In this document: piece after piece, positions 41,114 through 49,291 of the stretch
Position numbering within the stretch: position 1 is the stretch's first letter
How the letters are laid out: the number at the start of each line of letters is the position of its first letter
From: Paenibacillus sp. H1-7
Lineage (GTDB): Bacteria > Bacillota > Bacilli > Paenibacillales > NBRC-103111
Assembly (NCBI RefSeq): GCF_022354825.1
Contig: NZ_CP031168.1
Span: forward strand, 7,988,501-8,052,500
Length of the DNA: 64,000 bases
Direction: 5' to 3'
The notes under the pieces: generated by a model
Told to the model about the DNA's origin: nothing
The model's input: only the letters and a program-made list of their open reading frames with translations
Database searches by the model: none
Made by a program: the position numbers and the translations under genes

Positions 41114-44100
41114 TTAATCGTTTCGTTTCGTGAGCTTCCACTGCAGCGGCATCGCATCCTTGCACGTCAGCTCGATGACGGTGCGCCCATCCCCGCCGAT
41201 AACCGCGCGGATGCCCTCGGCAGCGGTCTCCGTAACGGTCCAGCTCCCGTTCAGCGTAATCCGCAGCGTGTGCGGCTCGCTCTCGGCATGAACCCACTTA
41301 CGGGAATATAGGCTGACTTCGCGCAATTGGCCCTGCTCGTCATATTGGTCGGCCTCGATTCCCGAGTATAGACGCAGATCGGGATCGACGGCGCTGATTA
41401 TAAGGTCGTCCCCTTCTTCCCGGACCATGATCATGGAAGGGGTATCGACGGCAGCGACATGGCCGCTGTTGACGCTTTCATTCGCTTCGAACAGCGCGTA
41501 GGAGGTTGTTCGGCTGGCGCGGTCACGGACGATATGCGCGGTACGGTCCTTGCGCAGCACCGTATAAGGCGCCGTCTCCGCGGATTGCATCGCTTCGCAG
41601 AAGCTTTGAATGGCATCGCGATCGGTCTGCACCACCATCGCATATTCGTAACCGGCATTCTTCGGCGCCGTCCCATGCTCCAGCCACGCGGAAGCGAAGA
41701 ATCCTTCGGTATCCGCATCGGTCGCCTGATGCTTCGAAGATTGCAGCAGCTTGGTTAATGATATCGATTGTCCGGCCGGAACGTAAAATCCGTTGTCCTT
41801 ATTATCCAATATCCATGCATCATTGTCTAATTCCATTTTTCGAGAGCCGCCGTCAAAGCCGGTTCCGTTCAGCCATACGCGCTCGCTCGAGCTGGCTACA
41901 TGGTTTTGGAACAGCGTCGTTTCGGTAGCATACCGGTCATTATCGTTCTCAATGTCCGTACCGAGACAAATGATTCGGTCCTCGAAGAAAAAGAACGATT
42001 TTCTCGCTCTATGCGATCCCTCGTACTTCGGATGCTCATGCAGCTTCATCGCGAACATGCCGTTGCTCCCCTCGAGATGGAGCCCGCCTGCGTACGTTTC
42101 ATCGGACAGCAGCATTTCCTCGAAGCCGCTGAACGTATCTACGTTGCGGACGTTGGAGCGCAGCTCCGCAATCGGCTTATGGACCGTCGTAGTGCCGGGC
42201 CAGCGGTTCCAGTCCCAGCCGTCGTGCGAATATCCGCTGTCGGCGTTGTTGATCGGGTCGCCCTTGGCCATAATTTGCAGATGGCCGTGCGAGATGTATC
42301 TTCCGTACAAATTGGCGCTTACGTAGGTCTCGTTCGCCCACAAGTAGCGGCTGTGTCCACGTACTCCCACCAGCCACGAAGCTCTGCGGTGCATGGCGAG
42401 CGCCGCATAATTCATCGTCCAGTGTCCGTTCGGGTCCTGCTCCGGCCGAATGCCCATCGCAGCGAACCGTTCGGCCGATTCGCTCGTTTCTCCCGGCTGC
42501 AGCAGGCGCAAGTAGGCTGCTGCCACCTCTTCGTCTACCTCGCTAGCACCATCAGGGCTTCCAGCCAGCGCCATAAACTCGAACGGCTGGACGTCGAGAG
42601 CCCAATTGCCCGTAGGATGGCGGGCGGACAAGCTGACCAGCCACTCGTATTTGTTCGAATACAGCCGCATGGATAGGAGAGCCTTGCGGGCCGTCCGGTG
42701 CGCCTCCTCCGTCACGCGGTAAGGCGTGCCGCTCAGGAAGTACATGACCGGCGTAACGCCCTGAAAGCCCCCGACCGCATAGGCCGGGTAATGGTTGACG
42801 TGGTGGTACGCCGATCCGTCGATCTTGTAGGCGGCGCGCAGACCGCGTGCCGGGAGCAGCGACTGGCTCAGCCATAGGCGGAAAGCCTGAAGCTCGCGTA
42901 CTTTGTGCGGCGTTTCGTCCATGATGAGCAGACTGGCGAGCATCCCGTGCAGCGTCGTGTTGAAAATATCGATGTTGCCTTCCACTTCCTCAAGCGGCGT
43001 ATGGATGCGCCCGGCTCCGCTGAACCAGTACATCGTCCGCTGCGTCCGCTCCAGCCGCCCTTCGCGTCTTAGCACATCCCGCATCAGGAAGACAGCGGGG
43101 TAAAACGTACGGAAGCTGTAGCCGAAATGGTGCACCGTCCCTTGCGAGCTCCCGTAGGTCCATCCCTGATCGTCAAGATGGTCGATCAAGCCGATAAACA
43201 TCGCCTGCAGCTTCTTACGCCACTCGTCATGCTCCGTGGAACGGTAGTTTAAGGCGATATTCATCATCAGCTTCGTATAGTCGATCAGCTGCACGCTGTT
43301 CGCCAGCGCCTTCAGCCGATCCTTATCCTGTAGAGGAAAATGATCGAAGAAAGGCAGCTCAACCGGCCGTCCTTCGATAGTGCTGCCATTTCGGGCGATG
43401 CCGTACGAGGCGAAGGCCGCCTCCATTTTGTCCATATCTTCAGCCGTAACGGTGCGCGCGCGGAAAAAGTACCGCTCAAACCGCTCGTTCATGCGCTCGT
43501 GGCTTTGGGTTTGCTCCGGTGCGATAGCCCGCTCTACCGGGAGCCGACGCTCCAGCTGCTCGAAAGCGTACAAGCTGAGCCAATGCGAGTTTGCCGCTAT
43601 GTCGGCCCGCAAGTTCACGAAGGGCACTTGGAAATCGCGCGTATGGAACCGCGGATCGATCGGAGTGCACAGCAGCAGCTGGTCGATGAACAGCGTACCG
43701 CGGCCCGTTCCCGGGTGTTGAGGCCCTTTGATGATCAAACGGTTCATCTCTGGATGCGGCGCTCCCTGCATATCTCTTTCGTAGGCGACCCATGCCGTCC
43801 GCCAGCCTTGAAACTGCAGCCCGAACTCGAACCAGCAGTCGACCACGGTCTTTCCTGCGGCTTCCCGGCCGAACTGAAACAGCAGCTTGCCGTCCTGCGG
43901 CTCCGGATTGTAAATCCATACGGCGAACGAGTCCCGTGCCTGACTTTTCGAGCCTTCCTGAAACGGCCGGTATCCGATGGGCCCGCTTACTTGGAGATAA
44001 GCTCCCTCGGCCGAATAGTCCCACTGCAAGCTGTTATTCCCATCCTTATATCGTACATTGCTTATGGCCAGCCGAGACTGGCCGTCGCAAGTAATATTGT

Positions 44101-44134
44101 CGGGGATTCCCGTTTCGAAGCTGTATATCGTCAT
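41114..44134 (-). CDS. PL8-family polysaccharide lyase, chondroitin sulfate ABC lyase-like
   Basis: A 1,006-residue lyase that should cleave uronic-acid-containing polysaccharide by beta-elimination. Parts: an N-terminal jelly-roll (to about 170, ending in the DQLLL strand typical of the lyase_N domain), an alpha/alpha-toroid catalytic domain (about 200-560) and C-terminal beta-sandwich domains. The catalytic stretch YHHVNHYPAYAVGGFQG contains His445 and Tyr452, spaced exactly as His501/Tyr508 of Proteus chondroitinase ABC; SARHPTGNW supplies a candidate for the catalytic Arg and NGHWTMNYAALAMHRR a conserved strand. It has no signal peptide, so it is likely cytoplasmic and acts on imported oligosaccharides; glycosaminoglycan as substrate is inferred. 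It follows the DUF1961 gene by 25 bp. Confidence 0.85.
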   Translation of the reverse strand: MTIYSFETGIPDNITCDGQSRLAISNVRYKDGNNSLQWDYSAEGAYLQVSGPIGYRPFQEGSKSQARDSFAVWIYNPEPQDGKLLFQFGREAAGKTVVDCWFEFGLQFQGWRTAWVAYERDMQGAPHPEMNRLIIKGPQHPGTGRGTLFIDQLLLCTPIDPRFHTRDFQVPFVNLRADIAANSHWLSLYAFEQLERRLPVERAIAPEQTQSHERMNERFERYFFRARTVTAEDMDKMEAAFASYGIARNGSTIEGRPVELPFFDHFPLQDKDRLKALANSVQLIDYTKLMMNIALNYRSTEHDEWRKKLQAMFIGLIDHLDDQGWTYGSSQGTVHHFGYSFRTFYPAVFLMRDVLRREGRLERTQRTMYWFSGAGRIHTPLEEVEGNIDIFNTTLHGMLASLLIMDETPHKVRELQAFRLWLSQSLLPARGLRAAYKIDGSAYHHVNHYPAYAVGGFQGVTPVMYFLSGTPYRVTEEAHRTARKALLSMRLYSNKYEWLVSLSARHPTGNWALDVQPFEFMALAGSPDGASEVDEEVAAAYLRLLQPGETSESAERFAAMGIRPEQDPNGHWTMNYAALAMHRRASWLVGVRGHSRYLWANETYVSANLYGRYISHGHLQIMAKGDPINNADSGYSHDGWDWNRWPGTTTVHKPIAELRSNVRNVDTFSGFEEMLLSDETYAGGLHLEGSNGMFAMKLHEHPKYEGSHRARKSFFFFEDRIICLGTDIENDNDRYATETTLFQNHVASSSERVWLNGTGFDGGSRKMELDNDAWILDNKDNGFYVPAGQSISLTKLLQSSKHQATDADTEGFFASAWLEHGTAPKNAGYEYAMVVQTDRDAIQSFCEAMQSAETAPYTVLRKDRTAHIVRDRASRTTSYALFEANESVNSGHVAAVDTPSMIMVREEGDDLIISAVDPDLRLYSGIEADQYDEQGQLREVSLYSRKWVHAESEPHTLRITLNGSWTVTETAAEGIRAVIGGDGRTVIELTCKDAMPLQWKLTKRND

Positions 44135-44159
44135 CTTCCTGCCCCTCTCTAATGTGGCG

Positions 44160-44849
44160 TTACGCCTGTCGCAAGTCGTATACCGTCAAGTTAGCGTATT
44201 CTCCAATGAGCGGCGCCATCTGCCGGAAGCCGAGCTTGCCCCCGCCCAGCAGCGGCCCGTACGTCTGCCCGTCGTCCGTCCAGCGGAACACCGTCAAGCC
44301 GTTCACGGAAAAAGTAATGTCCGCACCGAATTTCGTCAGCTCTAGGCGGTAAGGGCCTTTTGCATCGTACACGTCGGGAATCGGATCGGCCCCTTGGCAT
44401 ACGAGGTGGGCTCCATAGCTTTTGCGTAGGTTGCAGGTGTGAAAAGCACGCTCCTCCGGGTACCTGCGGCGGAAATACGATACGTGCAGCGCGTTGATCT
44501 CCCCGCTGTGATAATGCTCATACGGCCCCGACCGCGGCGCCAGGTGAGGCGCGAACAAGTCTTCTCCGTTGCGGCCTGCAGCGGAGAAAAACAGCATGCA
44601 CAGCCCCGGCTCCCGCACCGGCCAAAAATCCCACGTAACGGCAATATCCGCCGGGAACGTCTCCGGGCACCAGAATACGAAATTGGACGACTGGCCTTCC
44701 GCCGGGTCCAGCTTATTTTCCATCCGCATGCGTCCGTTCGGAAACGACACTGCCGCTTCGCCCTCCATGCGAAAACCGCTTACATCTTTGTCCGCAGCGA
44801 GCGGATTATAGTAGATCTTCTCTCTTTGAACCGGAACCGGTACCCCCAT
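44160..44849 (-). CDS. DUF1961 (YesU-like) protein
   Basis: A 229-residue cytoplasmic protein with a concanavalin-like jelly-roll pattern: YYNPLAADKDVSGFRMEGEAAVSFPNGRMRMEN, FVFWCPETFPADIAVTWDFWPVREPGLCMLFFSA, GEINALHVSYFRR and TFSVNGLTVFRWTDDG at the end. It resembles YesU of the B. subtilis rhamnogalacturonan cluster, whose reaction is not firmly known. First gene of an operon with the PL8 lyase and the membrane AraC regulator. The ATG lies 7 nt after AGGGAG. Confidence 0.88.
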   Translation of the reverse strand: MGVPVPVQREKIYYNPLAADKDVSGFRMEGEAAVSFPNGRMRMENKLDPAEGQSSNFVFWCPETFPADIAVTWDFWPVREPGLCMLFFSAAGRNGEDLFAPHLAPRSGPYEHYHSGEINALHVSYFRRRYPEERAFHTCNLRKSYGAHLVCQGADPIPDVYDAKGPYRLELTKFGADITFSVNGLTVFRWTDDGQTYGPLLGGGKLGFRQMAPLIGEYANLTVYDLRQA

Positions 44850-44911
44850 GATGCATCTCCCTTTTTTCGACTCGCTTTTTCTAACGAGCTGCAGTCGATC
44901 TGTTCGTGCCT

Positions 44912-44939
44912 AACCATGCATTTCAAACCATGCATTTCA
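44912..44939. repeat. Tandem 14-bp duplication upstream of the PL8 operon
   Basis: AACCATGCATTTCA occurs twice back to back (44912-44925 and 44926-44939), 63 bp upstream of the DUF1961 start. The position suits a regulator binding site; the period of 14 is unusual for a helical-phase operator. Confidence 0.6.
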
Positions 44940-45245
44940 ACGTTCAAATAATGGTTTAGTTTAATCAATCCATGCCGCATTTGTACATAAGCCGTTTCGA
45001 TTGCAGCATATGCGAAATTTGCCCTTACAGCGCAGCGGCGGGCTTTTTCGGCCTTTTCGATGTCAATCGGCAGGCAAGCGGTCGATTGCAAACTGCGATG
45101 CAACTGCAAGCTGGAGTTGTTGTTGAAACAGGAAGCGTTGAATTCAGACACGGTTTCAATCCTGTGTCTACTACTGCAAGCAACAAGTATCCTGCCAGCC
45201 CCATTTCACCGAACTCGACACCTGTATTGCCTCCTTTCACTCGGA

Positions 45246-45426
45246 GCGGACACACGTTCCGCTATTTTGCCAAAAACGCACCGTTTCTGTGCTCTTACGG
45301 ACAGAGAATCCCTTATTAGCCGAAAGAGACCTCCTTTTCGCTGCAAATAGAGTGAATAACGGATCCTCTGTCCGCAAACGCACCGTTTTGGCTCCAACAT
45401 GGTGAAATAGCGGATCTACGGTCCGC
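45246..45426. repeat. Composite palindromic intergenic repeat (four elements)
   Basis: Two forward elements, GCGGACACACGTTCCGCTA.. (45246-45267) and CGGACAGAGAATCCCTTATT (45298-45317), and two reversed ones, GAATAACGGATCCTCTGTCC.. (45354-45375) and GAAATAGCGGATCTACGGTC.. (45404-45426), share the pattern GCGGACAN(4-5)ATCCGCTATT. AACGCACCGTTT also occurs twice (about 45274 and 45377). It resembles Paenibacillus intergenic repeat families known to me only by appearance. Confidence 0.75.
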
Positions 45427-45583
45427 TTCGTCTTTGTCACACTTCTTACCCTAGCCGCCTATAGTCGCATTGCATACCAACGCCCGACGAACGCGCTCCA
45501 GCCTCTGCAAAAACATACACCGTCAAGCATCACCTCGATCACGAAACATCGTCCTATGGCTCCGCCTATCAAAAAGCCCACGC

Positions 45584-45645
45584 AAAAAAGCCGCCGCAAA
45601 CCGAAACGCTTCCACACCTGGAAGGCTTCGTTTGCAACGGCCTTT
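45584..45645 (-). terminator. Long-stem terminator of the binding-protein/oxidoreductase operon
   Basis: On the minus strand GGCCGTTGCAAACGAAG with TTCCA, loop, TGGAA and CGTTTCGGTTTGCGGC, then TTTTTTG: a stem of more than 20 bp with a few mismatches. Confidence 0.85.
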
Positions 45646-45695
45646 TCATTTTAAACTGCATAGGCAGATCATCGACTACAACGACGGCTCCCCAT

Positions 45696-47021
45696 CTACT
45701 TCTTTTTATCCGTCTCGATCATTTGGTTAATTTTCTCGTCGGCTTCTCTCAGCGCCGTATTCACGTCTTTCTTGCCGTCCGCCACCTCGGCGAAGCTGTT
45801 GCGCAGCAGTGCGATTCCCTTGGTGTAGAACATCGAGAAGGGCGGGCTCTGCGCCGGCTTGCTTTTGAAGATGCTCTGCAAGCTTTTCCCCTTCAGATGC
45901 GGCATATCTGCGCCGAAGGCCTGATTGAATTTCGGATCCTTGAGCGGCGATACCCGCCCCGTCTCCTTCGTACTGATCATCTGTACCTCATCGGAGAATA
46001 GCACCTCCAACACTCTCATAGCGTCGTCCTTATGCTTGCTTGTTTTCGTAATGAAGATCGTGTGCAGGTCGAACATGCCGAAGGTATTCGGCCTCTCCGA
46101 GTAGCTTGGATATTGCGCTACATCCCACTGAAACCCCGGGTCGGTGCGGAGCTTGTCGAACATATTAACGGTAGCCAGCATCGCTACGTTTTTTTCTTTG
46201 ATAAACACATCGGCCGCATTTTGCGTGAGCGTTTTCGGCTTGTTGCCCGGCAAGGAATAAATACGGTTCGTCAAATCGAATACCCGCTTGTAAGGTTCGG
46301 TATTCACACTCGATTTCTGCGTCTTGTTATCAACAACGTTAAGCGACATCGGGAACAACATTCGGGTCAGCGACTCCGGATCGAGACCCCTGTAAGCAAT
46401 CCCGTTTTCCTCGCGGGTCAGCTTCTTGGACAGCTCCATAGCGTCGTCCCAAGTCATACCGTCCTTCGGATACGGAACGCCGAATTTGTCAAAGATGTCC
46501 TTGTTGTAATACAATGCATTGATTTGCACACCATATGGAAGCGCATACAACTCCTTGTTAGGAGCTACCTCGCGGATTGTATCCAATGCACCTTGATCAA
46601 ACCGGCTCAGATCCAAGTTAAACTTCTTCGCAAGCGGCGTAATGTCCTCGTACAAGCCCAAATCCTCATAGCTCGGCAGCGTACCGTTCCATATCGTCAC
46701 CAGGTCCATGATTTCTCCCGACGCGACGTAATCCGGCAGCCATTTGGCCGAGTCTTTGGCAACCATCTCCACCGTGATATGCGGGTACTTTTTCTTGACC
46801 GGGTCCGCAATCAGCTTCTTGAAATCGGCATCGGTTACCTGTTGGTTCGGGAACAGCCGGATCGTCACCGGCTTCAATTCCTCCTGTTTGGCCGGCTGGT
46901 TTGCCGCTTCCCGGGACGCCTTCCCGCTCCCGGCAGCTCCTTCCGAACCGCTGCCGCAAGCGGCAAGCACGGTCGAGAGACAAGTACATGCCAGCACAAG
47001 CTTCCATGATTTATGCTTCAT
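45696..47021 (-). CDS. Extracellular sugar-binding lipoprotein (family 1), orphan paralogue A
   Basis: A 441-residue binding protein. Lipobox VLAACGSG with Cys near residue 22, then the CUT1 fold. LYYNKDIFDKFGVPYPKDGMTWDDAMELSKKLT is the usual hinge segment. It is closely related to the proteins at 49292 and 56448: all share the YYNK(D/N)(I/L)FDKFGV(P/A)YPKDGMTW block and similar C termini (ADGKKDVNTALREADEKIN). No permease gene accompanies it. Its ATG overlaps the stop of the isomerase-type gene by 11 nt, so translation is coupled. Confidence 0.9.
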   Translation of the reverse strand: MKHKSWKLVLACTCLSTVLAACGSGSEGAAGSGKASREAANQPAKQEELKPVTIRLFPNQQVTDADFKKLIADPVKKKYPHITVEMVAKDSAKWLPDYVASGEIMDLVTIWNGTLPSYEDLGLYEDITPLAKKFNLDLSRFDQGALDTIREVAPNKELYALPYGVQINALYYNKDIFDKFGVPYPKDGMTWDDAMELSKKLTREENGIAYRGLDPESLTRMLFPMSLNVVDNKTQKSSVNTEPYKRVFDLTNRIYSLPGNKPKTLTQNAADVFIKEKNVAMLATVNMFDKLRTDPGFQWDVAQYPSYSERPNTFGMFDLHTIFITKTSKHKDDAMRVLEVLFSDEVQMISTKETGRVSPLKDPKFNQAFGADMPHLKGKSLQSIFKSKPAQSPPFSMFYTKGIALLRNSFAEVADGKKDVNTALREADEKINQMIETDKKK

Positions 47022-47898
47022 CGCCTGTTCCCCCCTCAGTATTTTCTTCTTTGAGCTTCTGTCCAGCTCTCTGCACCGCGTCCCGGATATGTGCTATGGC
47101 AAACCGGCAGTCCTCGTCGCCCGACGTCTCCTCGTCCGCTGACTCCCGATGCGATGCAGCATAAGGATCGGATACTCTTGGCAAAAACTCCATCGTCAGT
47201 GGTCCCTTATACCCGATCTGCAGCAAGGTACTCACGATACCGTCAAAATCGGTCTGTCCACGGCCCGCCGCCTCACGGGTATTATCGGCCAAATGGACGT
47301 GGATCAGTTCGTTGGCGATGAAGCGCAAAGCTTCTTCAAAGCTTCGCTCTTCTATGTTCATATGGAACAGATCGGCCATCAGCTTTACGGAAGGAACGTC
47401 GACTTCCTCAACGAGCCGCTTCGCATCGGCCAGCCGGTTCACCAGGTACGTCTCGTACCGGTTCAGCGCTTCCACCGCCAGCCGTACTCCGCGGCCTGCC
47501 GCATAGCGGCCCGCCTCCCGCAAGCTGTCAACTGCGCAGCTCCATTCCTCTTCCCTCGCCGCCGCAGGAGCCAGCTTGCCTACAGGGGACGGCACTACGA
47601 TGACATGCGCTGCGCCGACCTCCTCTGCCAAGTCTATGCAATCTTTGACATATTGTACGGCCCGCTGCCTCAAGCCCGGGTCCGCCGAGCTCAAATCCCG
47701 CTCCGCCGTATAAATGCCACAGATGGAGGTACAGCTCAACCCATATGCCGACAGCAGCTCCTGAGTCGCACGGATATCCATCCCGTACGGTTCGCCGGAC
47801 AGCTCGATACCGTCATACCCAGCCGAATGCAAGCGGGCGCATGTCCGCTCCAAAGGCTCTTTTCCAAAAATCCACTGCGTAGCGCTGTACCGATACAC
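47011..47898 (-). CDS. Sugar phosphate isomerase/epimerase (AP-endonuclease-2-type TIM barrel)
   Basis: A 295-residue TIM-barrel enzyme. Metal-binding residues are placed as in xylose-isomerase-like epimerases: Glu in LAVEALNRYETYLVN, Asp and His in KLMADLFHMNIEE, His in ELIHVHLADN and Glu in LTMEFLPRV. The likely reaction is isomerisation or epimerisation of a keto-sugar, or inosose-type chemistry; the substrate is open. I use the GTG at 47898, which follows GAGG by 6 nt and gives the usual N terminus (YRYSATQWIFGKEPLERTC); the open frame reaches 47940. It sits between the Gfo/Idh/MocA gene and binding protein A. Confidence 0.86.
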   Translation of the reverse strand: MYRYSATQWIFGKEPLERTCARLHSAGYDGIELSGEPYGMDIRATQELLSAYGLSCTSICGIYTAERDLSSADPGLRQRAVQYVKDCIDLAEEVGAAHVIVVPSPVGKLAPAAAREEEWSCAVDSLREAGRYAAGRGVRLAVEALNRYETYLVNRLADAKRLVEEVDVPSVKLMADLFHMNIEERSFEEALRFIANELIHVHLADNTREAAGRGQTDFDGIVSTLLQIGYKGPLTMEFLPRVSDPYAASHRESADEETSGDEDCRFAIAHIRDAVQRAGQKLKEENTEGGTGDEA

Positions 47899-48026
47899 GA
47901 ATGTCCTCACTCCTATTCCATTATGAATTTCAATAATCATTCAAATTCGGTCGCTCCCAAACCGTTCTGCTTTCACTACGGTTCTGCTCCGGGTCCGCTT
48001 TACGTATGCACTGCTTCCGCCTTAAC

Positions 48027-49259
48027 CTACGCTTCCAACGGCTGATCCGGGTTCAGCAGCTCCCAGCCCTCCGGCGCGTCGCCGAAATCAGGAATGTCCA
48101 TCATGACGCCTTCGCGTAACGCCGATTCGTGCGCCACCAGACCGGGGGCGCAATATTTGGCCGCCTCCCATACGTTGACAGGGGGCAGCTTACCCGTAAA
48201 CACGGACTTGACGAAGTCGTCCACCAAAAATTGGTGCGAGCCCAGATGCCCGTTGCGGAGCCCTTGGAACGATTCCGGGAGCCGGTGTACGGGATGGATC
48301 GGCGAGAACAGGCTGTTGAAATCTTTTTGCAGCACCTCGTGAAGATGTTCGTCTTCCTTCGGTATGTGGTTTCTGGCACAGTGAAGCAGCTCCGACAAAT
48401 CGACGATTTGGTTATGCGCAAGCTCCGTCCAATATTGCCCTCCGCTGTTCTCCTCAAAGCTTCCTTTCGTTCCAAAAATGCTGACCGGGTTGCTGCTCGA
48501 CCGCCCCCACCAGCCGACGCGGCGAAATTCGTTGATGCGGACCATCCCGCCGTCCGAAGAACGGAGCAGCGCCGTTTGATTGCTGTACGGATTGCTCCAC
48601 AAATTGCCGCCCTCCGTAAAAATACCGTCCTCATGCCGGTCGCGATAGCCAAGACAGCTGACCTGCGTCATCCGCTGTCCGGTGACGGATATTATCATGC
48701 TCGTGGAATGCGTCGGGTAAAACATCGGCGGAAAGCCCGCCACCTTCTTCCAATCGGCGCCTCCGGAATGCTGGAACGCCTGGTAAAAGCCATGTGACAT
48801 ATCGTGCAGATAGGCCGCCTCGCCGTAGACGAAATGGCCGAAATCTCCCTGCTTGAACCGGTCTCGGCAATAAATCGTATGCGGGTAATAGTAGCAAGTT
48901 TCACCGTTCATATAGATGAGCTGCGTTTCTTCAACCACCTTGACGACATCCGCGATCTCCTCCAGTGTCGAAGCGATCGGCACGGCGCAGTATACATGCT
49001 TGCCTGCCCTCAGCGCTTGAATGGTCAACGGTCCGTGCAAATGCCTCTGCGCGAAGATCGCTATGGCGTCCACATCGCTTTGGCACAAAGAATCGTGAGA
49101 GGGAAGCGTCCGTTTGATCCCGTATTTGGCCGCTACATGTGCCAGCCGATCCGGCAGCAGATCCGCAAGCACGACTTCGCTCACCAGCGGATGAGCCTTA
49201 AACAGCGGAATGAACGCCTCCGAAAAGGAGCCGACACCGCATATCCCGATTTTCAACAT
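48027..49259 (-). CDS. Gfo/Idh/MocA family oxidoreductase
   Basis: A 410-residue NAD(P)-dependent sugar oxidoreductase. The Rossmann start GICGVGSFSEAFIPLFKAHPLVSEVVLADLLPDRL and the FAQRHLHGPLTIQALRAGKHVYC segment are characteristic. At the place of the usual EKP lysine motif it reads YCAVPIAST, so the family's catalytic lysine is absent, as in a known subset of the family; the reaction may be atypical. The ATG follows GGAAGGGG. It lies 32 bp after binding protein B and 128 bp before the isomerase gene. Confidence 0.9.
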   Translation of the reverse strand: MLKIGICGVGSFSEAFIPLFKAHPLVSEVVLADLLPDRLAHVAAKYGIKRTLPSHDSLCQSDVDAIAIFAQRHLHGPLTIQALRAGKHVYCAVPIASTLEEIADVVKVVEETQLIYMNGETCYYYPHTIYCRDRFKQGDFGHFVYGEAAYLHDMSHGFYQAFQHSGGADWKKVAGFPPMFYPTHSTSMIISVTGQRMTQVSCLGYRDRHEDGIFTEGGNLWSNPYSNQTALLRSSDGGMVRINEFRRVGWWGRSSSNPVSIFGTKGSFEENSGGQYWTELAHNQIVDLSELLHCARNHIPKEDEHLHEVLQKDFNSLFSPIHPVHRLPESFQGLRNGHLGSHQFLVDDFVKSVFTGKLPPVNVWEAAKYCAPGLVAHESALREGVMMDIPDFGDAPEGWELLNPDQPLEA

Positions 49260-49291
49260 GGTGTTCACTTCACCCCTTCCAATCCTCAACT

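Larger units (their letters stand above)
44850..45695. other. 850-bp intergenic region with repeats
   Basis: It holds a tandem 14-bp duplication near the DUF1961 promoter (44912-44939), a composite of four GCGGACA...TCCGCTATT elements (45246-45426) and a long terminator (45584-45645). Short open frames here lack ribosome binding sites and follow the repeats. Confidence 0.75.
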
